A DNA stretch of 64,000 nt from Papio anubis (GCF_008728515.1 NC_044983.1:133109139-133173138), one strand, 5' to 3'; counted from the stretch's first letter, positions 10,375-21,814 are shown. Program-made: numbers and translations. The notes: generated by a model not told the origin, from the sequence alone.

Positions 10375-10500
10375 CTCTTTAAAACAATTTCATTTCACAA
10401 CTAGGAAATCATAGATGCAGAGAGGTGAGGCAATTTGTACAAAATCATATGGTCATTCAGTAACAAAATCCACCCTTAGACAAAAATCATCTGCCTCCAA
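10375..10500 (-). repeat. MIR fragment
   Basis: 'catttcacaactaggaaatc', 'gcagagaggtgaggcaattt' and 'catatggtcattcagtaac' match the reverse strand of MIR (cattttacagatgaggaaac ... cagagaggttaagtaactt). Confidence 0.6.
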
Positions 10501-11394
10501 AATTATATTTCTATTATCACAGAGCATCCTGTCTGCTGGCAGGAACTTCAGTAGAAATCAATTGACCAGCCTCAAATTATGTCAGTTGTAATTTCGGTGT
10601 TTATTTCTGCACTTAGTAATAAAAGGCTGCAAAGCAAGAGTGAGTATCTCTGCGCAGACCATGTAGAGTAAAAAGCAACATCAAACTCACCAAAGAATTC
10701 AGACGAGACCACAACTGGGCACTTTCTTGAATGACTATCACTGGCTATCATCAGTTTCTTACTCAGCTGGGATGCACAGATGTAACAGATTGCAATGTGT
10801 ATCCTTCATCATGTTTACAAAGAAGTTTGTGGACTAGATAGTTTTTAGTTTTTGACACTCTTCCCCTTTATTGCTGCCTTGTAAACTTCCATTTCCACTA
10901 AGATGAAATACCCATTTCTCTAGGACTCTTTGCCTCTTCACCAACCCTTCCCATGTGAAGATACAGTTAACAAACCCTTCTTTTTGTTTCTACTCTCCTT
11001 TCCATAGCTCTGTCTCTAATTACTGTTTGCCATGCGATGCTGAAGGCATTTATTTAATCTGATTTCTCTTGAAACCATGCTTCTTGAAGGTAGGATCCAT
11101 TCTGATTTAGCCTTCTACTTTTTGACATAAAGTGTCGATAAATTTGCAGATGTCTGGTATTGATAATTAGGAGGTTAAATTATTCAGACAAGCAAAAACT
11201 TTACAATCTGTTCCTCCTCCACTATGTCAGCAGAAGTTTCCCTAAATAAAAAAAGTCAGTGTTTATTTATTTGCGGAATTGCTTTCCCTTTTGTTTTACT
11301 CTCTGCCTCAGGAAAATGTTTTAAATAAACACAAATACTCCAGCATCTCCTTATAAGTCAGTCCCTCTGATAAATGAATATTTAAATAAATTTC
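10501..11394. other. mostly single-copy DNA with a possible L2 piece
   Basis: About 11060-11120 ('cttgaaggtaggatccattc') resembles the L2 3' region 'ccttgagggcagggactgtg' on the plus strand, but weakly. The rest has no assigned feature. Confidence 0.35.
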
Positions 11395-11981
11395 TATCAC
11401 AGGCTGAATAAGGGCCCCCAATGATGTCCATGTCCTAATTTCTGGAACCTGAGAATGTGTTAGCATATATGTTAAAAAAAAAAAAAAGACTTTGCAGATG
11501 TGACCAAGTTAAGGATCTTGAGATCAGATATGATCCTGATTGTCCTGATGACCACAGTGTAATCATAACGGTCCTTCGAAGACAGAGGCAGGAGGGTCAG
11601 GGTAACAGTAAGAGACATAAGATTGGAAGTAGTTTGGAGAGACTCAAGGGTGGAGCTATAATATAGGGAGTCTCTAGAAGGTCAAAAAGTGAAGGAAACA
11701 GATTCTTCACTAAGAGCCTCTACAACAAATCAGCCCTGTAAACACCTTGACTTTAGCCCACTGATGGTGTTTGGCTTTATGTCCCCACCTAAATCTCATC
11801 TCAAACTGTAACCCCTACGTGTCAAGGGAGGGATCCTGTGGGAGGTGATTGGATCATGGGGGCAGTTTTCCCATGCTGTTCTCTTGATAATGAGTTCTCA
11901 GGAGACCTGACAGTTTGAAAGTGGCACTTTCCCCTTCTCCCTCTCACTCTCCTGCCGCCATGTAAGACACTCCTTGCTTCC

Positions 11982-12625
11982 TGTTATAGTTTGGCCGTGG
12001 CCCCACCCAAATCTCATCTTGAATTGTAGTTCCCACTGGGTGTGGTGGCTCACGCCTGTAATCCTAGCACTTTGGGAGGCCAAGGCAGGTGGATCACCTG
12101 AGGTCAGGAGTTAGAGACCAGCCTGGCAATCATGGTGAAACCCCATCTCTACTAAAAATTAGCTGGGCCTGGTGGTGCATGCCTGTAATCCCAGCTACTC
12201 AGGAGGCTAGGGCAGGAGAATAGCTTGAATCTGGGAGGTGGAGTTTGCAGTGAGCTGAGGTAGTAACACTGAATTCCAACCAGGGCAACAGAGTGAGACT
12301 CCTTCTTAAAAAAAAAAAAAAATTGTAGTTCCCATAATCCCCATGTGTGGTGGGAGGGACCCCATGGGGTGGTTTTCCCCATGCTATTCTGATGATAGTG
12401 AGTAAATTCTCACGAGATGTAATGGTTATATAAAGGGCTTCCTTGTTTGTTGGGTATTCATTCTCTCTCCTGCCACCTTGTGAAGAGGTGCCTTCTTCCA
12501 TGATTCTGAGTTTCCTGAGGCCTCCCAACCCATGCAGAACTGTGAGTCAATTAAACCCCTTTTCTTTATAAATTGTGTGCAGTCTCAGGTATTTCTTCAT
12601 AGTAGCATGAAAATGGACTAAAACA
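11982..12625 (+). repeat. MST/THE1-type MaLR LTR, third layer
   Basis: Starts 'tgttatagtttggc', ends 'ggactaaaaca', and is flanked by perfect 5-base duplications CTTCC (11977-11981 and 12626-12630). It landed in the same LTR class in the same orientation. An Alu splits it at 12036-12320. Confidence 0.92.
12036..12320 (+). mobile_element. AluS, innermost layer
   Basis: Starts 'ctgggtgtggtggctcacg' and ends in an A-tail. It is flanked by 14-base duplications AATTGTAGTTCCCA (12022-12035 and 12321-12334). The arm text is of AluS type with many changes. Frames on the minus strand here (109 and 76 codons) come from the Alu and LTR. Confidence 0.93.
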
Positions 12626-12890
12626 CTTCCCCTTTGTCTTCCACCATGATTGTAAATTTTCTAAGGCCTCCCCAACCATTAGGAACTATGAGTCAATTAA
12701 ACCTCTTTTCTTTATAAATTACCCAGTCTCAGGTATTCTTTATAGCACTGTGAAAATGGTTTAATACACCCACTCAGGCTGATTTTGGATGGCTGATACC
12801 CAGAATTTTAAGGTGATACATTTTTGCCATGTTCAGCCACTAAGTTTGTAGTAATTTGTTCTGCTGTCGTAGTCATAGAAAATTAATGCA

Positions 12891-13256
12891 CTCCCTTTTC
12901 AAAGCACAGTATTGTCCCTAATAACAGAGTTGAAAAACATGGGATACTGAAAAAAATGAAATGACTCCCTATCTAACATATTTATAGATCCCAGCTCCCT
13001 TTCCTTATATGGACACCCTCATCGTGTAAAGGACTGGGGTGCAATTGGGAGGCACCTATGATATTTTATCTTTTAAATGTCATGAACTTCTTTCTAACTC
13101 AGGTTTGGATGAAGGCAATGCCTATTTTCTATGATAAACAGAATAACATGGGTCAACACGATTTTCACATGTGCACTGGCTAGTGTTCCATCTAGTTTTT
13201 AAACAGATGGCTATTTTTGGTTATCCACAATACTGACTTTTAAAAGGTAGGTAGGG
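12891..13256. other. single-copy DNA
   Basis: Nothing recognised between the nested LTRs and the next Alu. Confidence 0.4.
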
Positions 13257-13548
13257 GGCCAGGTGCAGTGGCTCACGTCTGTAATCCCAGCACTTTGGGA
13301 GGCCGAGGTGGGCAGATCACCTGAGGTCAAGAATGCAAGACCAGCCTAACCAACATGGTGAAACCCCATTTCTACTAAAAAAATACAAAAATTAGCTCGG
13401 CATGGTGGTGGATGCCTGTAATTCCAGCTACTAAGGAGAGTGAGGCAGGGAGAACAATTGCTTGAACCCTGCAGTCAGAGGTTGCAGTGAGCTGAGATGG
13501 TGCCACTGTCCTCCAGCCTAGGTCACAGAGCGACAGAGTGAGACTCTA

Positions 13549-13579
<31 letters not shown>
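13257..13579 (+). mobile_element. AluS, full length
   Basis: Starts 'ggccaggtgcagtggctc', with both arms and the central A-rich linker, and ends in an A-tail of nearly 30. Changes such as 'gtcaagaatgcaagaccag' and 'gagagtgaggcagggagaac' show age. No clear flanking duplication. Confidence 0.93.
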
Positions 13580-13582
<3 letters not shown>

Positions 13583-15325
13583 GGGGGCACCATGTCATAG
13601 TAGCCTTAACATTACCCATCCCAGCTTTCCCAGCACTATCCTTTTATTTTATTCCACTTCCTTTCCTTTTCCTCATATTAGATCTCCAGGAGAGGAAGTT
13701 GTGAGGGCTCTGTTCACACACACCACTTGTGCCAGCCTAGAGAGCAAAAGGGTATTGACAAATTCCACAGACTGTTGGGGAAAAGGACTTTCCTCACTTC
13801 ACTCCCGCCCTCGCAATGGTGGTGAGCACGATTCCCTGCCAAGCAATTAACATTTCAGACTCATTTTCTCAACTTCATAAAACCTTTCATTTCTGATCTT
13901 TTATTTGGGCCATGTTTTACTTTTCATAATACATTTTTCATAATTTATCATTCATTTACATTTCAATTAAAGATGCTGGCTGTTTGTAAAAAGCTACCCT
14001 GATGGAAGAGTGTGAACTAAATTATTGAAGTTGCTATAATCTGCAGTTCCATTACCACCTCATTTACCCTAATGACACTAGAAAGATTGTTGCCTTCAAC
14101 ATAGCTCATCCCAGTAACAGAAATTCCCTGTGGAGTTCAACACACTGAGGCTACAGATATTTGCATGTGCTGTTGGATACGTTAATGAGGCAGTTGCTGG
14201 CTGGACCTCACCCTAGGAATCTTCATCCATGAGAGTCTCAAGTGGATATAAAACTGTTTCCAGAGCCTCCCAAGAAGATGCCCACAGGCTTGAATAATGA
14301 ACATTTAACAAGAAAGCCATTGGATTACCATCACTATATTATTAATTCCCTGGTCTCCGTTGGCACCCATTTTACACATATTATTTTGCTTTACGCTGGG
14401 GAGAGAGGATGGGCAGAAAGGCACCAATGTATTCTCAGCACCTACTGTGAAATAGAGTGTTCTGCAGGCTTCTGCATTTCATCCCCCAAGAGTTCTTAAG
14501 CTACTGGGAAAAACTGTCATGTAAGCAAATAAGTAAAATGTAAATTAGAAAAGGGAAGAATGGAAGGAAGAAACATTTATTTAGTTTCTAATATATTTGA
14601 TGCAATTTACAAATGTACCTTTTTCTAATATTTCCTGCCTAACCTTATGCTTTGCACTTGATTAACAACAAATAAAAAGAATAGCTGATCATTATTGCAA
14701 ATGTGTTATGCATTCATATAGCAGATGCTGCTGGTGGCCTGCTCATGCCCTTTCATCATGACCTTTTCAGTGTACAATGACCCTACTTCCAAGGAACAGC
14801 ATCTGCATTTCTTTGCCTAAGGGATTTCTTTAGTTGTCAGAGCCCAGTTTGCCAACCTTAGTGAGAAGCCAAAAGTCCTACAGAATTAATATACAGCTTT
14901 CTCATCCACAGGCTAATGGAATGTGGGATGTAAACACCCCATTGTCCTCACCTCTCAGTAGGACTAACCCTGCATGTCTTGTACACATGGGGTTTAGCTC
15001 CCATTACACGCAGTGTTAGTTGTCTGAGAAGTCACCTTGTATCGACTTCCTTTCTACACCTGCCTTACCACTCACCTGTAGGTGTTTTGTAGTGTCACCT
15101 GTTCAATAAACTATTTGCACTTAAGTCCTCGTTCCTGGTCTACTGCTGTGGCCTAGATATGCTCTTCTGAAATTCTTCATAAGAAATTCAATCCTGCCCC
15201 TAAACGCTAACTGGGAATCTGGATTCATGGTCCCTGGATATGTTCAGACAGGCTACCCAAGTATTACCTGATTGTATTTCTGCTTATTTTACTTTCAAAC
15301 CTTGTTCGTTTTTATGCTTTTAGAA
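13580..15325. other. long single-copy stretch, no gene found
   Basis: No repeat is identified with confidence from 13580 to about 14740; 13850-14100 is rich in TAAT and TTTCAT motifs. From about 14740 the text ends with AATAAA at 15105-15110 and 'tcctcgttcctggtctactg', which resembles the close of an old LTR, family unknown. The 85- and 61-codon frames at 14242 and 14834 have no recognisable domain. Confidence 0.35.
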
Positions 15326-15763
15326 TGTTTTAGGGAGTTGCATTGTCTCCCCTAAAAGGTATATCTGTGCAGAACCTCAGGATATGACCTTATTTGAAAT
15401 AAGCATCTTTGCAGACATAATTTAGGATCTCAATATGCGATTACCTTGTATTAGGGCAATAAAATCTAAATTCAGTGATGAATATCCCTGTAAGATGCAG
15501 AAAATGGAAGAAAGATCATGTGAAAATGAAGATAGAGATTAGAGTTCTGCTGCCACATGCCAAGGAACGTGAGTGGCCAGCAGCCAGCAGAATCTAGAGA
15601 GATGTGGAACAGATTCTTCCTTAAAGCCTGCAAAAGGCACCAATTCTGTTGACACCTTGATGTCAGAATTCTGGCATTCAGAATTGTGAAAGAGTAAATT
15701 GCTGCTGTTTTTAGCCACACAGTTTCTAGTGATGCATTGTGGAAGTCCTACAAAAGTAATACA
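15326..15763 (+). repeat. MLT1C/D-like MaLR LTR
   Basis: Runs from 'tgttttagggagttgcattg' to 'agtaataca'. Landmarks: 'cctcaggatatgaccttatt', 'agatcatgtgaaaatgaaga', 'ctgttgacaccttgatgtca', 'gccacacagtttctagtgat'. The flanking 5-mers do not match. The minus-strand frames inside (82 and 91 codons) are not genes. Confidence 0.8.
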
Positions 15764-15772
15764 GATGTCACC

Positions 15773-16259
15773 TGTATTTTTCAAGACTCTACAGAGAAAC
15801 GGAATGAATAGCATACATATGTATGTATACTACTGGACATATATATATCTTCAAATTATTGATTTACTTATTATAGGAATTGGCTTATGTGATCATGGAG
15901 GCTGAGTTGTCTCATAATCTGCCATATGCAACCTGAAGAACCAGTACAGCCAGTGTTCTAATTCAATCTGAGCCTGAAGGCTGAAGAACCAGGAGTGCTG
16001 ATGTTCACAGGCAGGAGAAGATGGGGGTCCCAGCTCAGAGCTAGTTAATGCGCCCCTTCCTGTCCCTTTTGTTCTATGCAGACCCTCAACAGACTGATGC
16101 CCATACACCACAGTGAGGTATAATTTCCTTACTCAGTCTACTGATTTAACTGCTAATGTTGCTCAAAAATCACCTCACGAACACACCCAGAAATAATGTT
16201 TTACCAGCCATCTAAGCACTCCTTTGCCCAGGCAAGTAGACACAAAAAATTAACCATCA
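15773..16259 (-). repeat. ERVL MLT2-type LTR, minus strand
   Basis: Starts 9 bases after the preceding MLT1 LTR with 'tgtatttttcaagactctac', then 'ggaattggcttatgtgatca', 'cagaccctcaacagactgat', 'ctcagtctactgatttaact', 'acacccagaaataatgttt' and 'attaaccatca'. Same family as 7778-8473 and 55504-55980. Confidence 0.75.
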
Positions 16260-16301
16260 AATCCATTGACTTCTTACTGGACTGCCTTTTTCCCACTCCT
16301 C

Positions 16302-16670
16302 TACTGTTCCCACACTGCTATAAGAACATACCTGAGACTTGGTAATTTCTTAAAAAAAAAAAAAAAAAAAGGAGGTTTAATGGACTCACAGTTCCACATG
16401 GCTGGGAAGGCCTCACAGTCATGGTGGAAGGTGAAGGAGGAGCAAAGGCACATCTTACATGGTGGCAGGCAAGAGAGTCTATGCAGGGGAACTGCTCTTT
16501 CTAAAACCATCAGATCTCATGAGACTTATTCACTATCATGACAACAGCGTGGGAAAAACCTGCCCCTATGATTCAATTACCTCCCACTGGGTCCCTCCCA
16601 CAACACGTGGGGATTATGGGAACCACAATTCAAGATGAGACTTGGGTGGGGACACTGGCAAACCATATCA
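16302..16670 (-). repeat. THE1/MST LTR, minus strand
   Basis: 'acactgctataagaacata', 'cacagttccacatggctggg', 'accatcagatctcatgagac', 'cccactgggtccctcccaca' and the end 'gcaaaccatatca' are the reverse strand of a THE1 LTR. An A-run (16351-16368) has grown inside it. The left end is degraded, so the first bases are approximate. No internal region follows, so it is a solo LTR. Confidence 0.88.
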
Positions 16671-17404
16671 CCCACTATCCACTTCCATATCAGATCTGTG
16701 AGTACACCCCAGTTTCAAATGCCTATGTATACAAATTAAAATCATCTCAAGGTAAGGAAGTCCCTGTCCTGGGCCACCCTCCATGAACTGGGCTTATTCC
16801 ATTTAAAAATAATTCCCTGTAGCTTCTTACCCCAAGCTTTAATGTTCATGCAGACAGTTACTTTAAGACTTTGGATTTGTATTTCTTACTGAGCACTCTC
16901 ATTCTCACCTTTTTTCATGGACCTTGGCTTACATCCATTCTGTTAGTCTTTCCATAACTCCCATCCTTATATTCATTGTCCATTCAAGGTCAAATCCTAG
17001 TCCTAGCCTTCCCATTGACAAGAGCCACAGGTTTAGAGACCTCCTGCCCATCTTAGTGTAACTTCCTCTTCATTGTCTGTAAGTTGTGTATTACCCAGAA
17101 TGACTTCCCCCTGTCCGTTCTCCACCTCCCTAATCCAATGAAAAGGGGAATAGCCAAGATACTCTGTAAGTCCTGATATTTAATAAGGTGATTACACAAT
17201 ATGAAGGCATCATTGATTAAATATCTGCTGAATGAAGAAAATAATAGGTAGTTACTGTTGAATAAGTGAAGATTATATGAATAAATAAATAAATAAATAC
17301 TAAATCAATGAAAGTTTAAGTATGGGTAAATAAATCCATGTATAAGTTAACAAATGAATGTTTTTGAGCATTCGGTATACTTTTAAGTCGAGAGAGCAAG
17401 TTTT
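16671..17404. other. single-copy DNA
   Basis: No gene recognised. An AAAT/AATA run is present at 17278-17300 ('ataaataaataaataaata'). Confidence 0.4.
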
Positions 17405-17731
17405 TAAAGATAGAATTTAAAAATATCTATGTTGAAAACTAAATCACCAATGTAATGGAATTGGGTAGGGCTTCTAGGAAGCGGTTAGCTCACGAGGGTG
17501 AGTCTCTCATGAACGGGATTAATGCCCTTATCAAATTGGTCCTGGAGAGCTCCCTTGCCTTTCTGTGCCCTGTAATAGTACTGTGAAAAGACAGCCTTCA
17601 CCAGACATTGAATCTGTGGTGCCTCTATCTTGGACATCCCAGCCTCTAGAACTGTTAGAAAAAAAAGAAATTATTGTTTATAAGTCAACCAGTTTACTAT
17701 CTTTTGTTTTAACGTCTTGAACACTAAGACA
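17405..17731 (+). repeat. MLT1A/B-like MaLR LTR
   Basis: 'caatgtaatggaattgggta', 'ctcatgaacgggattaatgc', 'gccttcaccagacattgaat', 'cccagcctctagaactgtta' and the end 'acactaagaca' follow the classical MLT1 LTR on the plus strand. Confidence 0.8.
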
Positions 17732-17774
17732 AGTACTTCTAGCTTGGCCGTGTGCATTCTTTTACCCACAACAA

Positions 17775-18197
17775 CGAAGTGGATATTCCTTACTCAATCT
17801 ACTAATTTTTATTTTCATTTTTTTTTTTTTTTTGAGATGGAGTCTCACTCTGATGCCCAGGCTGGATTACATTGGCGTGATCTCTTGGCTCACTGCAAGC
17901 TCCACCTCCTGGGTTCACGCCATTCTCCTGCCTCAGCCTCCTGAGTAGCTGGGACTACAGGCACCCGCCACCACGCCCGGCTAATTTTTTTTATTTTTAG
18001 TATAGACAGGGTTTCATCATGTTAGCCAAGCTGGTCTCGATCTCCTGACCTCGTGATCTGCCTGCCTCAGCCTCCCAAAGTGCTGGGATTACAGGTGTGA
18101 GCCACTGCACCCTGCCTACTCAGTCTACTGATTTAACTGCTGATGTCATCCAAAACCTGCCTCACAAACACACCCAGATAAAATATTTTAGCCTAAC
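17775..18197 (-). repeat. MLT2-type LTR fragment split by Alu
   Basis: Pieces at 17775-17808 and 18117-18197 read 'ccttactcaatctactaat' and, after the Alu, 'gatttaactgctgatgtcat' and 'cacaaacacacccagataaa', the 5' part of an ERVL LTR in reverse. Confidence 0.65.
17809..18116 (-). mobile_element. Alu (Y/S type), full length
   Basis: T-run, 'gagatggagtctcactctga', both arms, and the end 'gccactgcaccctgcc'. Flanked by 18-base near-perfect duplications TACTCARTCTACTRATTT (17791-17808 and 18117-18134). The 75-codon frame at 17717 is an Alu product. Confidence 0.92.
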
Positions 18198-19764
18198 AAG
18201 ACTAAAGTTATTATAGTCATTGAAATATGTCCGAGGTAAAATTTAGATAAAAAATATATTTACACAAATATAATTAATGAATATGTTTAAATATAAAAAG
18301 ACTGATGCCAAATATTGCTTATTGTTTACACACAGTTTATGTTTTATTGTTTGATTTTTATCAGAAAACATATAGCAGAAAATTAATCTTATTGGCGTCT
18401 AGAATGTGTATTCAACATATTTTTATTTTGAGCTCATCTGCCCAGTACAATGGGTGGTAATTTGGTTATTATTTTTATGTTATAAAGTTACTAATACCAG
18501 ATGTTCATTTCTCTGGACGATCTCAGACACAAAACGTATTATTGATGAAAACAAAAATGTTTTACAATTACATATCCCCTATTCAATAAACTTTAGATTC
18601 CTTTAAAAATCACATCACTCTAGTATTTCCCAGGGAGGGAAGTTAGTTACTGTTTCTCTTATTGAGAAAGCAAACTAAATTCAGATTTTGAACATTGAAT
18701 ACATTATCAGATTGAATAAAAATTAATATACATTGCAATATGGTGAAAATGTCATAGAAGAGTGGAATCAGAATGCATTTAGAATAAATTTCATATAATT
18801 TGCTCATGTTCAAGGTAACATAATTTAAGTTCAAAAGTATAACAACTTGGGACCAATCAGGAGACAGACACCATGTAGTGGCTTAAATAAGGGAAGATGA
18901 AAATAAATAATTAGAAAGCTATGACAAAAGAGTAACTACAGGAATAAAAAATAAATCCATAATACAGCGCTCTCCAGTTGAGGGAGAGCACCAAGGGAAA
19001 AATAATTTGAGGAGGACCCTCTCCAATGCTGGGCTACAGGCCCCATTGCAGCAGGTTCAGTGACATCCCACTGGAAGACTGAGAGACCTTCGTTGCCCAA
19101 ACCAGTGCATGTTCATGGTTACTGGACAAGGAGCTAGTGGGTGGGTACAGAGAGGAAGAGGGAGCCACAACGGACAGAAAACCTGGGGTAATTGTGAGTG
19201 TTAGCCGGGCCACAGAAGGCAAACTAGTGGGATGGGTGAGCCAAGGGAATTGGGATATGAGCAGGGATGAAAGGCCTGAAAGGTATAGTTGCTGAGTTGA
19301 GAGGGCCATGGTTAGGTGAATATCAGGTCAGTCTGGGGCTGGGAGGTCACCAAAGGACTGTGTATTAGGGCACAGGGCTGCTGCAGAGTGCAACCAAATG
19401 CTTTCATACTCACCACTGACCACCAGCAAGAGAAGCCCTCTCTCCCTCAATGTCTGTCAAACACTCTCCACTGCAAAAGTTTAGCATCATGCTGGCAGTA
19501 CAAGAGGAATTGTTAAAGGAGCATGCCCATTGTCTCTGAGAACATATTAGAGGGTGAATTTGAAACTGAGAGACAATAAATTGAAAACAGGCAAAGAAAG
19601 TAGATATGGTTTGCCCACATATCTAGTCAGGATGAGAATGAGGGGCATAGTCAAGATGAGAATGAGGACTCTTGTCCCTTACCCCACAGCTTTTTGTCAC
19701 TATGATGAGCTTCTCTCTAGCTCAGTCAAGTACATCTATGAAGTGGAAAAGAAGATGAAAGGGC
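18198..19764. other. AT-rich single-copy DNA, no gene found
   Basis: 18198-18840 is strongly AT-rich. 18843-19310 ('ccaatcaggagacagacac' onward) may be a very old LTR, but I cannot name it. A short direct repeat lies at 19625-19667. Frames here have no recognisable domain. Confidence 0.35.
19625..19667. repeat. short tandem duplication, 19-base unit
   Basis: AGTCAGGATGAGAATGAGG (19625-19643) recurs as AGTCAAGATGAGAATGAGG (19649-19667), 18 of 19 identical, period 24. Confidence 0.85.
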
Positions 19765-19960
19765 AGAGGTATTTGTTAAATGCCTACATCGTCCCAGCGG
19801 CGTCACATTAATTACGTCATTTAACTGTTGCAGCAGCACTAAGCAAATAGAGAGTTGATGTCCATTTTAGAGGTGGATTTGGATAAGTTAATTAGAATCT
19901 GCAAGACTGACAGTTGATCCCAAAGCTATGTTATATAGGCCTTGGCAGAAATGCCCAGAG
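19765..19960 (-). repeat. MIR
   Basis: 'gtatttgttaaatgcctaca', 'acgtcatttaactgttgcag' and 'tgatgtccattttagaggtg' follow the reverse strand of MIR. The tRNA-like end has decayed. Confidence 0.6.
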
Positions 19961-20316
19961 GAACAAGATTAAGAAATGAAAAAGGGAATTGGGATTCTTA
20001 AAGGAATCTTTCTCCTGTATGTTTCCTCATTGGCCTGAGACTTTGGCCTTGCGATGACCCATTGCCATGCAGTAGAAAACCTTAACTGCTGCAGCCTCAT
20101 TGCTCAAGCCTGATGATTTCTTACTTTGATCATTCTGGAATATTATTAAATCAATGACAAAGACCACTCTGAATACCAGCTGAAGCCAAATGTTTCTTGT
20201 ACTCTAACTAAAATTTTTAATTTAATGTAGCAATGCTATTAATACCATCAACATCATTTAGTATTCTTTTGATTTGGAGAAAGATTGATGGACAGAAGTT
20301 CAAATAGAGGCAATGA

Positions 20317-20460
20317 ACCTTAGTGGAAAAATTATTTGTAATGGAGACAAAAGGCCTGGATTTAGACCGAGCTCTAAAATTTGCCAGTCTTGGGACCTCA
20401 AACAAATTATGTCATTTCATACAGTCTCCATTCACCCATGTGTATACTGAAAATGTAGTG
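20317..20460 (+). repeat. MIR
   Basis: 'ggcctggatttagaccgagc', 'cttgggacctcaaacaaatt' and 'tccattcacccatgtgtata' follow the MIR plus strand (ctgggttcgaatcccggctc ... cttgggcaagttacttaacc). Confidence 0.6.
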
Positions 20461-20489
20461 AATTGTAATGTCATTTAAATTAATAATTG

Positions 20490-20830
20490 CCCATCTCTGT
20501 GGATAACCATCAGCCTCAGATACCAGATTTAACCATGCGACTTTGTTTTGGCCAAAGAAATGTAAGGAGAATTCACATGATATTTTTGTGTAGAAACGTC
20601 AAGAGTCATTCTATGATTCCATCAGTTTCTATTTTCTCTCTGCTGTGCAACTGGCAGACAGAGGCTGCACCTTCAGCCCCAGGAACCAGTGTAAATACGA
20701 TAGGGAACAGAACCACAGTGAAACCATGATAGACAAGTAGCAAGAGTGAGAAAATAATCTTTGTTGTTGAAATGTCCTGAGCTGTGGAAAGTATTTGTTA
20801 TTGCAGCTTGATTGAGTCTAAGCTGACTCC
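20490..20830 (+). repeat. ancient MLT1-type LTR (subfamily uncertain)
   Basis: Closes with 'aaaataatctttgttgttga' and 'tttgttattgcagcttgatt', the typical tail of an MLT1-class LTR (aataaatctttgttgtttta ... tttgttactgcagc). The earlier part is strongly diverged. The 80-codon frame inside is not a gene. Confidence 0.5.
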
Positions 20831-20889
20831 TACAGGTGAAATTAACCTACACATATAGAGCTCCTTACAGCATATTCTTATTTTTTGCT

Positions 20890-21005
20890 AAAATGTCATA
20901 CTTATTGAGCACTGATGATACAGTAAGGAATAAGACAGACATATTGCTTGATTTCTTGGACCTCACATTATACAAGGTGAAGAAAGACAACAAAGAAATA
21001 AACAA
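20890..21005 (-). repeat. L2 fragment
   Basis: 'cttattgagcactgatgata', 'aaggaataagacagacatat' and 'cttggacctcacattataca' fit the reversed L2 3' end (tattgagcacctactatgtg ... gatgaataagacacagtccc ... gagctcaca). Confidence 0.6.
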
Positions 21006-21187
21006 CAACAACAAAAAACAACATGATCATTTGCAATTTCCTCAGATAATTAGTCTTACTGAATATTTTAACATTTCTACAATATGTCAGACACTTTCAG
21101 GACTGAGAATTTGCATGATAATTGTACTTTGCCAATAGGTTTCACTCTACCCTTTTTACTGATTTATCCTCAACATTGATCTCTGCC

Positions 21188-21206
21188 AAAAAAAAAAAAA
21201 AAAAAA
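21188..21206. repeat. A-run of 19
   Basis: Pure adenine run. It is not linked to a visible retrotransposon body, so its origin is unclear. Confidence 0.85.
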
Positions 21207-21814
21207 CTTCCTGACTCCACTGGACAATTAACTTCTGCATTCTTTAAGCTCTAACATGCCAAGTGTTAGTCCATTTTGTATCCCCAGATCTAGCAAAGGA
21301 ACTTAAAAATTCTTAAGACATTTGAAAATACTTTTATTGAATAAAAACATTGCCTAAACTATAAGCCTATTTTGTGGATGCAATGAAACCATTCATGTCT
21401 CATAATGGGTTTTCTGTAAATCATGTTTTAAGAATTTAAAAATGATAATGTAAAGATATTCAATATAAAAAATCTGATCACTGAAAGATCAGAAAACAGA
21501 CTACAAAATTATATGTATAGTGCAATACAATCTAAAGCATATATTTAGATATAGGTATGGATGTAGACATAAATAGAATTATAGATTCTTACTTCTACTT
21601 GGTGAGATTTGAGGTGACATTTGTTACTTATTTTTTTTATATAATTTCCAAATTTATTATCAGTAGATAGCAATTTAGTTGTTATAAAAATAAGAACTGT
21701 GCTTGTGACGTCAATTCTTGCAATTTCTGGGATCTGCGATCACAATATGCTTAGGGGTAAGAATAATACGTGCTTTACATTTGTTAGAAAAGCTTAGTAG
21801 TTATGTGTTTAACA

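Larger units (their letters stand above)
11762..12768 (+). repeat. MST-type MaLR LTR, second layer
   Basis: Begins 'tgatggtgtttggc' and ends 'ggtttaataca'. Its own sequence is 11762-11981 plus 12631-12768. Perfect 5-base duplications CCCAC flank it (11757-11761 and 12769-12773). It is split by another MST-type LTR inserted at its CTTCC site. AATTAAACC and the 'tttataaattacccagtctc' tail are preserved. Confidence 0.9.
11395..12890 (+). repeat. MLT1-like MaLR LTR, outermost layer of a nest
   Basis: Pieces at 11395-11761 and 12774-12890 together make one old LTR: 'ggctgaataagggccccca', 'gactttgcagatgtgacc', 'aaggatcttgagatcag', 'cagccctgtaaacaccttg', then after the interruption 'gccactaagtttgtagtaat' and the end 'attaatgca'. 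A younger MaLR LTR is inserted between the pieces. The subfamily is uncertain. The 69-codon frame at 11457 is part of it. Confidence 0.75.

Noticed and set aside
12199..12528. 109-codon minus frame
   Set aside because: Made of Alu and MaLR LTR sequence; poly-Phe from the Alu A-tail.
15105..15110. AATAAA as a gene polyadenylation site
   Set aside because: No upstream gene evidence; more likely the end of an old LTR-like repeat.
21188..21206. A-run as the tail of a processed pseudogene
   Set aside because: The upstream sequence shows no cDNA-like frame and no flanking duplication was found.
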